NCBI RefSeq assembly: GCF_005938745.2
Contig: NZ_VCBX02000001.1
Coordinates: 1,693,501 to 1,757,500, forward strand
DNA from: Rhodococcus sp. KBS0724
GTDB lineage: Bacteria; Actinomycetota; Actinomycetes; Mycobacteriales; Mycobacteriaceae
Direction: 5' to 3'
Length of the DNA: 64,000 nucleotides
The notes under the pieces were generated by a model. That model was not told where the DNA came from. It worked only from the letters and a program-made list of their open reading frames with translations, and did not search any database. Positions within the stretch are counted from its first letter, which is position 1. The number at the start of each line of letters is the position of its first letter. This document shows positions 45,296 through 54,415 of the stretch, in pieces. Both the position numbers and the translations under genes were made by a program.

Positions 45296-45669
45296 TTTTG
45301 ATTCGCGCCGCGATTTTCCTGGGGTCTGCGGCCGTCGGACTTCTTGTTGCGTCGTTGATTCTTTCGGGCTTCTCGGCACCCACATCAGGATTCATCGTGG
45401 CGGTCGTGATCTTTGCGATTGCGCAATCGGTTCTGGCGCCGTTCATCGCCAAGATGGCAAAGCGCCATGCCCCGGCATTCCTCGGCGGAATCGGATTGGT
45501 GTCGACATTTGTTGCTCTGCTCCTGGCATCGGTTTTCTCCGACCTGTCGATCTCCGGTGTCTCGACGTGGATTCTGGGAACGGTCGTCGTCTGGCTGGTA
45601 ACCGCAGTTGCGACGCTGGTGCTTCCACTGTTGTTCGTGCGTAAGAAAGTGCAGGAGCGGAAGGCTTAG
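45286..45669 (+). CDS. Small four-helix membrane protein (phage holin family 4-like)
   Basis: 127-aa protein with four membrane helices and a basic C-terminal tail (RKKVQERKA). It matches the layout of the mycobacterial 4-TMS 'phage holin' superfamily, which is common on chromosomes without any link to phage lysis. It is followed after 2 nt by a VOC-family gene, so the two are probably co-transcribed. Confidence 0.75.
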   Translation: MISFLIRAAIFLGSAAVGLLVASLILSGFSAPTSGFIVAVVIFAIAQSVLAPFIAKMAKRHAPAFLGGIGLVSTFVALLLASVFSDLSISGVSTWILGTVVVWLVTAVATLVLPLLFVRKKVQERKA

Positions 45670-45671
45670 CC

Positions 45672-46034
45672 GTGCGCCCGACTATCGGAATGGATTACAC
45701 AGTCCTGGACTGTCCGGATCCGGCTGCGCTGGCACGCTTCTACGAACAAGTACTCGGGTGGAGAACCATACGCGCCGAGGATGATTGGCACGTGATCGAA
45801 GGGGCGCCGGGCCAGCGCCTGGCATTTCAGCTCGCCCCGGATTTCGTTCCGGTGGACTGGCCGAACGTGGGCGTGGGAATCCACCTCGATCTCGTCGTCG
45901 ACGCTTTGGATCCCGCCGAAGAGTGGGTACTGAGTCTCGGTGCGGAGCGCGTCGACGCAACCCCCGAGCATCCGACTTTCCGCGTCTACCGCGACCCGGT
46001 CGGCCATCACTTCTGTCTATGCCTGCGCGATTGA
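45672..46034 (+). CDS. VOC superfamily (glyoxalase-like) protein
   Basis: 120-aa single-module VOC protein with the paired beta-alpha-beta-beta-beta pattern: MDYTVLDCPDPAALARFY at the start and RVYRDPVGHHFCLC at the end. VOC proteins bind metals in dioxygenases, glyoxalases and resistance proteins; the specific role is not evident. GTG start 2 nt after the previous stop. Confidence 0.8.
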   Translation: MRPTIGMDYTVLDCPDPAALARFYEQVLGWRTIRAEDDWHVIEGAPGQRLAFQLAPDFVPVDWPNVGVGIHLDLVVDALDPAEEWVLSLGAERVDATPEHPTFRVYRDPVGHHFCLCLRD

Positions 46035-46111
46035 GTTCTGTCTCGACGGCGTCAGCGTCAGCATGGATAATTCCGGAGACTGATCGCCTCTAGAACTTTG
46101 GAGAGAAGACT

Positions 46112-46588
46112 ATGGCTTCACCGAATTCCGACGAGTTTCTGGTCGAACGCTCCGCCGTTGTCAATGCGGAGGCCGCTACTGTCTTCGATCTGATCAACGA
46201 CTTCCACCATTGGACCGCTTGGTCCCCGTGGGAGGGCCTGGACCCGGCGATGCAGCGGACGTACTCGGGACCCGATTCCGGCGTGGGTGCGTCGTACGCC
46301 TGGTCTGGCAACAAAAAGGCCGGTTCGGGTTCGATGAAGATTACGGAATCGGTTCCGGGTAGCCGTGTCGTGCTGGATCTTTCCTTCCTCAAACCGTTCA
46401 AAGCTCAGAACGTCACAACCTTTCTTCTGGAACCGCAGAACAGTGGCGTGCGAGTGACGTGGCAAATGACAGGGAAGAAGAACTTCTTCTTCAAAATTTT
46501 CGGATTCATTTTCAGCATGGACAAGATGGTGGGCAAGGACTTCGAGAAGGGCCTCGCGCAGTTGAAAGCCGAAGCCGAAAAGGGTTGA
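46112..46588 (+). CDS. SRPBCC family protein (polyketide cyclase/dehydrase-like)
   Basis: 158-aa START-like protein with the pattern VVNAEAATVFDLINDFHHWTAWSPWE (quoted as AEAATVFDLI and HHWTAWSPWE) typical of this family. Such proteins hold hydrophobic ligands in a deep pocket. Its stop overlaps the ATG of the next gene (TGATG), so it probably acts with the WS/DGAT-like acyltransferase. The ligand is unknown. Confidence 0.85.
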   Translation: MASPNSDEFLVERSAVVNAEAATVFDLINDFHHWTAWSPWEGLDPAMQRTYSGPDSGVGASYAWSGNKKAGSGSMKITESVPGSRVVLDLSFLKPFKAQNVTTFLLEPQNSGVRVTWQMTGKKNFFFKIFGFIFSMDKMVGKDFEKGLAQLKAEAEKG

Positions 46589-47958
46589 TGCCGCGGTGGT
46601 ACCGTCACCCGGTGTTACGGATGACGCCCACCGACGCCCAAACATTCTGGATTTCGGAAAAGATCCCCAACGATCAACTCCTGCTGTACTGCTTCGAGGG
46701 GCAAACGGAATCGCTCGAGGATGTACGACGCGCGGTCCTCGATCGCGCGTCGTCGATGCCGGATTTGAGTGTGCGGATTCGTGAAGTGCCGTGGCATCTG
46801 GATTATCCGCTGTGGGAACCGATGCCGGTCAACGAGTCGTTGGTCGTGACGCATCGACTTCAGTACTCTTCGTGGGACGAGTGCATCAACGCGATCGAAG
46901 TGCTGCTCGAGAATCACGTCAACCCGCGCGTGACCCCATGGCTCCTCCATCTTTTCGAGGGTGTGCGCGGCGCGCCACGCTGCGATGGGCCTGCGCTGAT
47001 TGCCGTTCTGCAGGTGGCTCATTCATTGGCGGACGGCAAGCGGGCGAGCGCCATTGCCCGCACGCTCTTCGCAGCAGACGAGCCGAAACGTGAAGAGATC
47101 GACCGGCGTTCGAGCAGTTCGGCAGAAATACTCGCCCGTGCGGCGCTGCGACTGCCCGGTCAGATCTACCACCTTTTCCGTGACGGTCGCGCCGGTCATC
47201 GGGCTCAGCTACAACTGGAGGCCGACACGGAAGCGGGAGTTGTTGCGCCGCAGGCTCCCAACCGGCCGAAGGTTACCTCGAACATTCCCCCCAATGCGCA
47301 CCGGTTGGTGCGCATGGTGGTGCGCGACGCGGCAGATCTTCGAGCAGAAGGCGTGTCCGTGACGGTGGGGGCGATGACGGCGATCTCGGTGGCCATGACC
47401 AAGTATCTGCAGGCGGCCGATGGCGTTGTACCTCCCGAGCTAGGCGCCGAAGTGACCATCGCGAAGGACGGAAAACCGAAATCGCGCAATCACTTCCGCA
47501 ACGCCGGTGTAGGCCTGTTCCCGGAGGTAGTGGATCTTCGCGAGCGTGCCCACCGCATCACGGAATCCTTGGCCGAGCGCCGGGCGAGAGCAGCGCACCC
47601 ATCCAGTGCGGCGTCGGACCGGGCGCTGGAGGCTGTCCCGGGGCCGCTCATTCGTTGGGGTGTACAGCAATACGATTTCACGGCGATTCCCGAGACGGTG
47701 ACGGGCAATACAGTGGTGTCGAGTGTGGCCCGCGGTGCCGCTGATCTGGTGTTCGGCGGCGCGACGGTGCGATTCACTGCCGGTTTTCCTAGTCTGTCGC
47801 CGGTCATGTCACTCACACACGGTGTGCACGGTATCGGTGACACCGTGACCATCAGCATCACAACCAGTCCGTCGGCGATTGCGGATATCGACCACTACGA
47901 ACAACTGATGCATGACGCGATCGACGAGGTGCGCGATACCTTTGCGCGACGGGTCTGA
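46588..47958 (+). CDS. WS/DGAT-like acyltransferase
   Basis: 456-aa protein of the wax ester synthase/diacylglycerol acyltransferase type. The active-site motif is AHSLADGKR (His145, Asp149), matching HHxxxDG except that the first His is Ala. A C-terminal PSLSPVMSLTHGVHGIG stretch and FTAIPETVTG match the second family block. In Rhodococcus these enzymes make triacylglycerols or wax esters, though several paralogues lack activity. Co-translated with the SRPBCC gene. Confidence 0.75.
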   Translation: MPRWYRHPVLRMTPTDAQTFWISEKIPNDQLLLYCFEGQTESLEDVRRAVLDRASSMPDLSVRIREVPWHLDYPLWEPMPVNESLVVTHRLQYSSWDECINAIEVLLENHVNPRVTPWLLHLFEGVRGAPRCDGPALIAVLQVAHSLADGKRASAIARTLFAADEPKREEIDRRSSSSAEILARAALRLPGQIYHLFRDGRAGHRAQLQLEADTEAGVVAPQAPNRPKVTSNIPPNAHRLVRMVVRDAADLRAEGVSVTVGAMTAISVAMTKYLQAADGVVPPELGAEVTIAKDGKPKSRNHFRNAGVGLFPEVVDLRERAHRITESLAERRARAAHPSSAASDRALEAVPGPLIRWGVQQYDFTAIPETVTGNTVVSSVARGAADLVFGGATVRFTAGFPSLSPVMSLTHGVHGIGDTVTISITTSPSAIADIDHYEQLMHDAIDEVRDTFARRV

Positions 47959-47970
47959 TGTACTGGCCCT

Positions 47971-48534
47971 ATGGGATTCACGCGCGCGGAGTTGGAGTCG
48001 TATCGCGACGCCGAGATTGACGATCTGATCGGACCGGGCTGCCGATTGCTGTTCGTGGGCATCAATCCGGGATTGTGGACGGCGGCAACGGGTGCACATT
48101 TCGCGAGGCCGGGTAATCGTTTCTATCCGGCGTTGTTGCGGGCCGGCATCATCGAGCGGCCGATAGATCCGTCGGACGGTATGTCGGCAGCAGACACACA
48201 ACACCTGATCGACCGGGGAGTGGGCATCACCAATCTCGCGGTGCGGGCAACGGCGCGGGCAGATGAATTGACGTCGGAGGAACTCGCGGCCGGCGGCGTT
48301 CGGGTGCGAAACGTCGTGCGGGAAACGAAGCCCGTAGTGGTTGCCTTCGCCGGGATCACTGCCTATCGAACAGCTTTCGGCAAGAAGAAGGCCAAGGCCG
48401 GTCGTCAGGACCACGATTTCGAAGGCTCGAAGCTCTGGATCGTGCCCAATCCCAGTGGACTCAATGCGCACGAAACGGTGGACACGCTCGCTGCCAAATA
48501 TCGCGATGCGGCACGAGACGCCGGAATCTTGTAA
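47971..48534 (+). CDS. mug: G/U mismatch-specific DNA glycosylase (Mug/TDG family)
   Basis: 187-aa uracil-DNA-glycosylase superfamily enzyme that removes uracil or ethenocytosine opposite guanine. The catalytic GINPG (30-34, with the Asn typical of Mug/TDG) and the NPSGLNAH intercalation loop are intact. Confidence 0.92.
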   Translation: MGFTRAELESYRDAEIDDLIGPGCRLLFVGINPGLWTAATGAHFARPGNRFYPALLRAGIIERPIDPSDGMSAADTQHLIDRGVGITNLAVRATARADELTSEELAAGGVRVRNVVRETKPVVVAFAGITAYRTAFGKKKAKAGRQDHDFEGSKLWIVPNPSGLNAHETVDTLAAKYRDAARDAGIL

Positions 48535-48574
48535 TCGATATCGGAGTTCAGTAAAAGCGGCGCAAATTAGGCGC

Positions 48575-48580
48575 TACAGT
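48575..48580 (+). promoter_or_regulatory. Candidate leaderless -10 hexamer (TACAGT)
   Basis: TACAGT ends 6 nt before the ATG at 48587 of the small membrane protein gene. Confidence 0.35.
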
Positions 48581-48586
48581 GCAGGT

Positions 48587-48937
48587 ATGTCATTTCTTTA
48601 CAATGTCTTTGTAGTCATTCACCTGCTCGGTATGGCGGCCCTTGTCGGTAGTTATTTCACAGTCCTGAAGGCTCCCACGGTTACCGAGGTGATGGTCTGG
48701 GGAGCGCGCCTGCAGTTCCTGTCGGGCCTCATCATCGTCGGACTCGGGGAAGGCGCTCTGGACAAGAACTACATTCACGCGAAAATTGCTGTGAAGCTGG
48801 TACTTTCACTGGTCATCGTCGCGCTGGCGGAGATCACGCGGGCCAGGCAGAAGAAGGGGCAGCCCAACCCCAACCTCGTGCACGTCGTCGGTGGACTGTC
48901 CATCGTGACCGTCTTTGTGGCCGCACTCTGGACCTGA
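48587..48937 (+). CDS. Small four-helix membrane protein
   Basis: 116-aa protein with four predicted membrane helices (first: LYNVFVVIHLLGMAALVGSY, read as VFVVIHLLGMAALV). His and Arg in the loops recall small quinone- or haem-associated membrane proteins, but no specific family can be named. A strong terminator follows. Confidence 0.72.
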   Translation: MSFLYNVFVVIHLLGMAALVGSYFTVLKAPTVTEVMVWGARLQFLSGLIIVGLGEGALDKNYIHAKIAVKLVLSLVIVALAEITRARQKKGQPNPNLVHVVGGLSIVTVFVAALWT

Positions 48938-48946
48938 CAAACACAC

Positions 48947-48982
48947 AAGAGCCCCGGCGAATCGAAAATCGCCGGGGCTCTT
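48947..48982. terminator. Bidirectional terminator between membrane protein and class I fumarase
   Basis: Perfect 14-bp stem (AAGAGCCCCGGCGA and complement) with an 8-nt loop; short A/T flanks on each side. It serves two convergent genes. Confidence 0.8.
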
Positions 48983-48996
48983 TGCTGTTGACGTGT

Positions 48997-50697
48997 CTAC
49001 AGACCCGGACGCTTGCCGATCGTCAGAGTTACCTCACCGGTATGAGCAAAGAAGTCGTTGCCCTTGTCGTCGACCACGATGAACGCGGGGAAGTCCTCGA
49101 CGTCGATCTTCCAGACAGCTTCCATCCCCAGTTCGGCGTACTCGAGGATGTCGACCTTCTTGATGCAGTCGAGGGCCAGACGAGCGGCCGGTCCACCGAT
49201 GGATCCGAGGTAGAAACCGCCGTGTGTGTTGCATGCGTCGGTGACCTGCTTGGACCGGTTTCCCTTGGCCAGCATGATCATCGAGCCGCCGGCGGCCTGG
49301 AACTGCTCGACGTACGAGTCCATGCGGCCGGCCGTGGTGGGTCCGAAGGAACCGGAAGCCATGCCGTCGGGTGTCTTGGCGGGGCCGGCGTAGTACACCG
49401 GGTGATCCTTGAGGTACTGCGGCATTTCCTCGCCGGCGTCGAGGCGTTCCTTGATCTTGGCGTGCGCGATGTCGCGGGCCACGACCAACGGGCCGGTGAG
49501 CGACAGACGCGTCTTCACCGGGTGCTTGGAGAGCTCGGCGAGGATTTCGGCCATGGGCTTGGTGAGGTCGATCTTGACCGCTGCGCCCTTGCCGGTTCCG
49601 GAGATTCCGTCGGTGTCGGCGTCGAGCTGTGCGTCGGTGACCTCGGGCAGGAAACGGCCCGGGTTGAATTCGAGCTGCTCCAGGAAGACACCCTCGGGCG
49701 TGATCTTGGCCTTGGCCTGACGGTCTGCGGAGCACGACACGGCAATGGCAACGGGCAATGAAGCGCCGTGGCGGGGGAGCCGGACGACACGGACGTCGTG
49801 GCAGAAGTACTTACCGCCGAACTGTGCGCCGATGCCGATCTTCTGGGTGAGCTCGAAGACCTTCTTCTCGAGTTCGTGATCGCGGAAGCCGCGGCCCGTG
49901 ATGGCGCCTTCGGTGGGGAGCTCGTCGAGGTAGTGCGCCGACGCGTACTTCGCGGTCTTCATCGCGAACTCGGCCGACGTGCCGCCGACGACGATCGCGA
50001 GGTGGTACGGCGGGCACGCTGCGGTGCCGAGCGAGCGGATCTTCGCCTCGAGGAACTGCATCATCGAGTCGGGGTTCAGGATCGCCTTGGTCTCCTGGTA
50101 CAGGTAGGACTTGTTGGCGCTGCCGCCGCCCTTGGCCATGAACAGGAATTTGTACGAGTTCTCGTGTCCGGCAGCAGTATCGGCATACAGCTCGATCTGT
50201 GCGGGCAGGTTGTTTCCGGTGTTCTTCTCGTCCCACATCGTGATGGGGGCGTTCTGCGAGTAACGCAGGTTGAGGCGTGTGTACGCGTCGTAGACACCAC
50301 GGGCGATGGACTGCTCGTCGTCACCGGGGGTGAGGACGTGCTGTCCGCGCTTGCCCATGACGATGGCGGTGCCGGTGTCCTGGCACATCGGGAGAACACC
50401 CGCGGCGGCGATGTTTGCGTTCTTCAGGAGATCGAGGGCAACGAACTTGTCGTTGTTGGACGCCTCGGGATCGTCGAGGATGCTCGCCAGCTGCGTCAGG
50501 TGGTCGGTGCGCAGGTAATGGGAGATGTCGTGCAGAGCCGTTTCGGTCAGCAGACGCATCGCTTCGGGCTCGACCTTCAGGAAGGTCCTGCCGTCCGGAC
50601 CTTCGACTGTCGACACCCCTTCAGTGGTGAGCAGTCGGTACTCGGTGGTGTCCTCACCGATCGGCAACAGGTCCTCATAGAGGAAGTCGGCCATCAT
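48997..50697 (-). CDS. fumA: Class I fumarate hydratase (4Fe-4S)
   Basis: 566-aa iron-sulfur fumarase with N-terminal ([23 protein letters not shown] with a cluster Cys) and C-terminal halves fused in one chain as in FumA/FumB. Other cluster Cys candidates are in [11 protein letters not shown] and SCSADRQAK. It is unrelated to the class II enzyme at 18451-19854, so the organism has both. The start is ATG at 50697 or 50694. Confidence 0.95.
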   Translation of the reverse strand: MMADFLYEDLLPIGEDTTEYRLLTTEGVSTVEGPDGRTFLKVEPEAMRLLTETALHDISHYLRTDHLTQLASILDDPEASNNDKFVALDLLKNANIAAAGVLPMCQDTGTAIVMGKRGQHVLTPGDDEQSIARGVYDAYTRLNLRYSQNAPITMWDEKNTGNNLPAQIELYADTAAGHENSYKFLFMAKGGGSANKSYLYQETKAILNPDSMMQFLEAKIRSLGTAACPPYHLAIVVGGTSAEFAMKTAKYASAHYLDELPTEGAITGRGFRDHELEKKVFELTQKIGIGAQFGGKYFCHDVRVVRLPRHGASLPVAIAVSCSADRQAKAKITPEGVFLEQLEFNPGRFLPEVTDAQLDADTDGISGTGKGAAVKIDLTKPMAEILAELSKHPVKTRLSLTGPLVVARDIAHAKIKERLDAGEEMPQYLKDHPVYYAGPAKTPDGMASGSFGPTTAGRMDSYVEQFQAAGGSMIMLAKGNRSKQVTDACNTHGGFYLGSIGGPAARLALDCIKKVDILEYAELGMEAVWKIDVEDFPAFIVVDDKGNDFFAHTGEVTLTIGKRPGL

Positions 50698-50866
50698 TTC
50701 TCCTGAACAAGGGTGCGTGCGAAGGTCTCGTTCAGGTTATCGTTGGGGGTTTTCCTCGATTACGCCGGGAGGTCGGACGGTGGTGGTGACTGAGTCGTTC
50801 GCCCTCGAAGCGGAACATTTCGGGCAATAATGTCCGTCTGTGCTCGGTGACTAGGGGGACGGTTCG

Positions 50867-51901
50867 ATGAGAGGTATCCGGACAGTGGGCGGATTGATCG
50901 CTGCGGCGATTCTCCTGGCCGCGCCGTCGACGGCTGTGGCCGCCGGTCCGGCCGCGTACGGCGCAGAATCCGACGGTCCGCGAGTGATCAGTGCCGTGCC
51001 CGGCGAAGGTCGCCTCGTCGACGTCGTCGTCTACTCACCGTCGATGGATCGCGGAATTCCGGTCCAGGTGCTTCGTCCGGCCGACACGTCGACGCCGGCG
51101 CCGACGCTGTATCTGCTCAACGGGGTAGACGGTGGGAAGAACGACGCGACGTGGTCGGTGCGCACGGATGTCCCGGAGTTCTTCGCCGACAAGCACGTCA
51201 ACGTCGTCACCCCGTTGGACGGCGCGTTCAGCTATTACACCGATTGGCTCAGGCCGGACCCGGGTCTCGCGAGGATCAACGAGAACAACGGTGTGAACAT
51301 GTGGACCACGTTCCTCACCGCGGAACTGCCACACGTGATCGACGAGTATTTCGACACGACAGGGGAGAACGCACTCGGCGGGATCTCCATGGCGGGCACG
51401 TCGGTGTTGAACCTGGCGATGGCTGCGCCGACGGTCTACAACAGTGTCGGTTCGTTCAGCGGCTGCGCGATGACCAGTCCCGGTCCGGGGCAGGACTTCG
51501 TGAAGGTGGTCGTCGGAATCGGCGGCGGCAATGCCGAGAACATGTGGGGGCCGTACAACGACCCGGCGTGGGTGGAACACGATCCGGTGGTGAATGCGGA
51601 GAAGCTACCGCGAATTCCGATGTACATCACGACGGCGACGGGCATTCCCGGTCAGTACGACACGTTGGCCGATCCGCGGATCGACAACAGTGTCGCGGCG
51701 TTGGCCGCAACCCTGGCTCTGGGAGGGGGCATCGAGGCTGCCACGCACTTCTGCACAACGCAGTTGGCGGATCGGACCACTGCACTGGGTATGGATAACA
51801 TCCGATACAACATCAAACCGGCCGGTACCCACTCGTGGGGTTACTGGCAGGACGACCTGCACGATTCGTGGCCGATGTTTGCCGCGTCCCTCGGCCTGTA
51901 A
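50867..51901 (+). CDS. Antigen 85-like esterase/mycolyltransferase 1
   Basis: 344-aa exported alpha/beta hydrolase. The signal sequence is cleaved near AVAA (about 25). It has the Ag85-like nucleophile GISMAG (Ser174) and a late catalytic His in GTHSWGYW. The fold and export match mycolyltransferases that put mycolates on trehalose or arabinogalactan; an esterase role is also possible. An AGGGGGA site precedes the ATG. It is the first of a tandem pair. Confidence 0.85.
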   Translation: MRGIRTVGGLIAAAILLAAPSTAVAAGPAAYGAESDGPRVISAVPGEGRLVDVVVYSPSMDRGIPVQVLRPADTSTPAPTLYLLNGVDGGKNDATWSVRTDVPEFFADKHVNVVTPLDGAFSYYTDWLRPDPGLARINENNGVNMWTTFLTAELPHVIDEYFDTTGENALGGISMAGTSVLNLAMAAPTVYNSVGSFSGCAMTSPGPGQDFVKVVVGIGGGNAENMWGPYNDPAWVEHDPVVNAEKLPRIPMYITTATGIPGQYDTLADPRIDNSVAALAATLALGGGIEAATHFCTTQLADRTTALGMDNIRYNIKPAGTHSWGYWQDDLHDSWPMFAASLGL

Positions 51902-51911
51902 GGACTTTTGC

Positions 51912-52919
51912 ATGCGTATCTCTCATATCGCACTGGCATGCGCCGTGTCGCTGGCGTCGGTGGTAGCCCTCCCGGTTATTGCGGCCGCCGACGAATCGGC
52001 ACCGCCGGCCTACACCGTGTCCGCAGACGCGTCGCCGCGAATCGCTGCCACCACCCCGGTCTCGGATCGGGAAGTGCTGCTCGACGTCGACAGTCCGGCA
52101 ATGCAGCGCACGATGCAGGTCAGAGTGTTTCTCCCGGCTGATGGTTCGGAGCCTCGCCCCGTGGTGTATCTGCTCGACGGAAACTCGGGCCAGATCGAGG
52201 ACAACAACTGGTTCGATCCGAAGAAGGGCAACGCGCGGGAGTTCTTCGCGGACAAGAATGTGTTTGTGGTGGCGCCGATCGGTGGAACCGGAACCATGTA
52301 CACCGATTGGCAGGAAGACCACCCGAAATTCGGCAAGCTCAAGTGGGAGACCTTCCTGACCAAGGAATTGCCGCCGTTGATCGACGGGGCTTTCGACACC
52401 AGCGGGCGCAACGCAATCGGTGGCATCTCGATGGGTGCAGAGGCTGCGCTGATGCTTGCTCAACGCGCACCGGATCTGTACGACGCCGTAGCTGCTTACA
52501 GCGGGTGCTACACGACGGTAGGCGGTTTCGGTAAGGCACTGACAGACCTTGTCGTCATCAACGGAATGGCTACGTCGGAGCAGATGTGGGGTCCGGTCGA
52601 CAGTCCCGCGTGGCGCGAACACGACATCTTCGCCAACGCGGACAAGCTGCGCGGCACCACGGTGTATCTGTCCTCGGGGACAGGTTTGCCGGGTCCTCAC
52701 GAAACCCTCGAGACGCCCGAGCTTGCTCGGGTTGTGATCGTCGGCGGTGTCATGGAACTGGGCTCCAATCTGTGCACCGATCAGATTGCGGGTGTACTGC
52801 GCAGCCAGGGCGTCGACGTCACACGAAGTGCGCAACCGGTGGGCACACACGGCTGGCCGTACTGGCACGACGAACTGGTGCGTTCGTGGCCGGTGATCGA
52901 GTCGGCTCTGCTCGACTGA
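51912..52919 (+). CDS. Antigen 85-like esterase/mycolyltransferase 2
   Basis: 335-aa paralogue of the previous gene with a signal sequence (cleaved near VIAAA), nucleophile GISMGAE (Ser173) and late His in GTHGWPYW. It starts 10 nt after the upstream stop with no strong ribosome site, so it is probably translated from the same mRNA. The pair look like a local duplication that diverged strongly. Confidence 0.85.
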   Translation: MRISHIALACAVSLASVVALPVIAAADESAPPAYTVSADASPRIAATTPVSDREVLLDVDSPAMQRTMQVRVFLPADGSEPRPVVYLLDGNSGQIEDNNWFDPKKGNAREFFADKNVFVVAPIGGTGTMYTDWQEDHPKFGKLKWETFLTKELPPLIDGAFDTSGRNAIGGISMGAEAALMLAQRAPDLYDAVAAYSGCYTTVGGFGKALTDLVVINGMATSEQMWGPVDSPAWREHDIFANADKLRGTTVYLSSGTGLPGPHETLETPELARVVIVGGVMELGSNLCTDQIAGVLRSQGVDVTRSAQPVGTHGWPYWHDELVRSWPVIESALLD

Positions 52920-53003
52920 AACGTGCGCGATGATTTAACGGGCGCGATGATTTCCGGCGGCCACGACGGTCTATCCCTACGTATACCGACGTAAGGAGTA
53001 GTC

Positions 53004-53477
53004 ATGCCATCGATCACCCCGTGCCTGTGGTTCGACACGCAAGCGGAGGAAGCAGCACATTTTTACATCTCGGTGTTCGGAAGCGGGAAAATCCTCGAAA
53101 TCGAGCGATACGGAGAGGGATCGCCGTCCGGTCAACCGGCAGGGTCGGTGATGACGGTGGTGTTCGAACTGGATGGTCAGCGGTTCACCGGGTTGAACGG
53201 CGGACCGATGTTCACGTTTTCCGAGGCGGTGTCCTTCGAGATTCCCTGTGCCGATCAGGCGGAGGTCGACCACTACTGGTCGGCTCTGACGGAGGGCGGC
53301 GAGGAAAGTCAGTGCGGGTGGCTCAAGGACAAGTTCGGTCTGTCCTGGCAGGTCGTTCCGAGCCGATTGCTTGAATTGATGCACGATCCGGATCGCGCAA
53401 AAGCCCAGCGTGTGATGGACGCGATGATGCAGATGAAGAAGATCGACGTGGCAGAACTCGAGCGCGCCGCACTCTGA
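53004..53477 (+). CDS. VOC family protein (PhnB / 3-demethylubiquinone methyltransferase-like)
   Basis: 157-aa VOC protein of the PhnB-like subgroup: TPCLWFDTQAEEAAHFY at the start, LNGGPMFTFSEAVSF, and the C-terminal WQVVPSRLLELM block. The '3-demethylubiquinone' label is historical; the activity is unknown. An AAGGAG site precedes the ATG. Confidence 0.85.
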   Translation: MPSITPCLWFDTQAEEAAHFYISVFGSGKILEIERYGEGSPSGQPAGSVMTVVFELDGQRFTGLNGGPMFTFSEAVSFEIPCADQAEVDHYWSALTEGGEESQCGWLKDKFGLSWQVVPSRLLELMHDPDRAKAQRVMDAMMQMKKIDVAELERAAL

Positions 53478-53552
53478 GACAGCACTCTGAGAGTCGACTG
53501 TGAGTGTCGACGCAATCATGGCGGTCACCGCGGTGGCGTCGGTACACTTGAA

Positions 53553-53571
53553 TTAGTGAATTTTCAGCTAA
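53553..53571. promoter_or_regulatory. MarR-like partial palindrome upstream of the CPBP gene
   Basis: TTAG-TGAA-TT-TTCA-G-CTAA is symmetric apart from one extra base. It lies 26-44 bp before the CPBP start codon, in a short AT-rich stretch. Confidence 0.3.
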
Positions 53572-53596
53572 CTGCGGCGATGGGTGACGGCCTGAT

Positions 53597-54364
53597 ATGA
53601 GTTTTTCAACCGTGTCTGATGCCGGCGTGCTCAACACGGCACCGTCCAACCCACGCTTTCCGCACGTCCACGCGTACATCGACATCGCAGTGGTCATCGC
53701 AGTCCTCGTGGGCACCAACCTGATTGCGCACTTCACCACGGTGTGGGCGAGCATCGCGACGGTTCCGATCTCGGCGCTCGTGCTCCTTGCCATGAGCAAG
53801 CGCAGAGGGCTGGGTTGGGCGGAACTCGGCCTGTCCCCGAAGCATCTCAAGAGCGGTTCGAAGTACGCGCTCATCGCGGTCGGACTAGTCCTGACCGTCG
53901 TGGCGGTCGGCGCGTTGTTGCCGCTGACCAGGCCGTTCTTCATGGCTGATCGTTACGCCACCATCTCGGGCGCCATCATCGCGTCGATGATCATCATTCC
54001 TCTGCAAACGGTCATTCCCGAGGAATTGGCATTCCGCGGTGTCCTGCACGGGACGCTCAACCGGGTCAGCGGATTCCGGGGCGTCGCCGCAGCGGGTTCT
54101 TTGACGTTCGGACTGTGGCACATCGCGTCGTCGATGGGGTTGACCAGTGGAAACGCCGGTCTGTCCGGCTTCCTCGGCAACGGGGTCGTCGGTCAGATCG
54201 CCGGTATTCTCGGCGCGGTTCTGGCCACTGCAGCCGCCGGGCTCGTCTTCACGTGGCTTCGCCATCGAAGTGGCAGTCTTCTTGCCCCGATTGCATTGCA
54301 CTGGTCTTTGAACGGCGCGGGCGCTTTGGCCGCAGCGTTCGTGTGGCACGCCACCATGAACTGA
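53597..54364 (+). CDS. CPBP family intramembrane metalloprotease
   Basis: 255-aa membrane protein with about seven helices and the CAAX/bacteriocin-processing motifs: E142-E143-x3-R147 (PEELAFRG), then FGLWHIAS with His, and a late H in IALHWSLN. Roles in this family include protein processing and bacteriocin immunity. Nothing nearby shows a bacteriocin. Confidence 0.88.
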   Translation: MSFSTVSDAGVLNTAPSNPRFPHVHAYIDIAVVIAVLVGTNLIAHFTTVWASIATVPISALVLLAMSKRRGLGWAELGLSPKHLKSGSKYALIAVGLVLTVVAVGALLPLTRPFFMADRYATISGAIIASMIIIPLQTVIPEELAFRGVLHGTLNRVSGFRGVAAAGSLTFGLWHIASSMGLTSGNAGLSGFLGNGVVGQIAGILGAVLATAAAGLVFTWLRHRSGSLLAPIALHWSLNGAGALAAAFVWHATMN

Positions 54365-54415
54365 CCCGGACAATTCGAACGCGCGGTATCGCCCCGACTG
54401 TGATTTGCTCAATGA

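Noticed and set aside
45286..45669. Prophage remnant, because of the holin-like gene
   Set aside because: No endolysin, integrase, capsid or tail genes are nearby, and this four-helix family is common on chromosomes outside phages. The lysin-B-like gene 1.1 kb away faces the other way.
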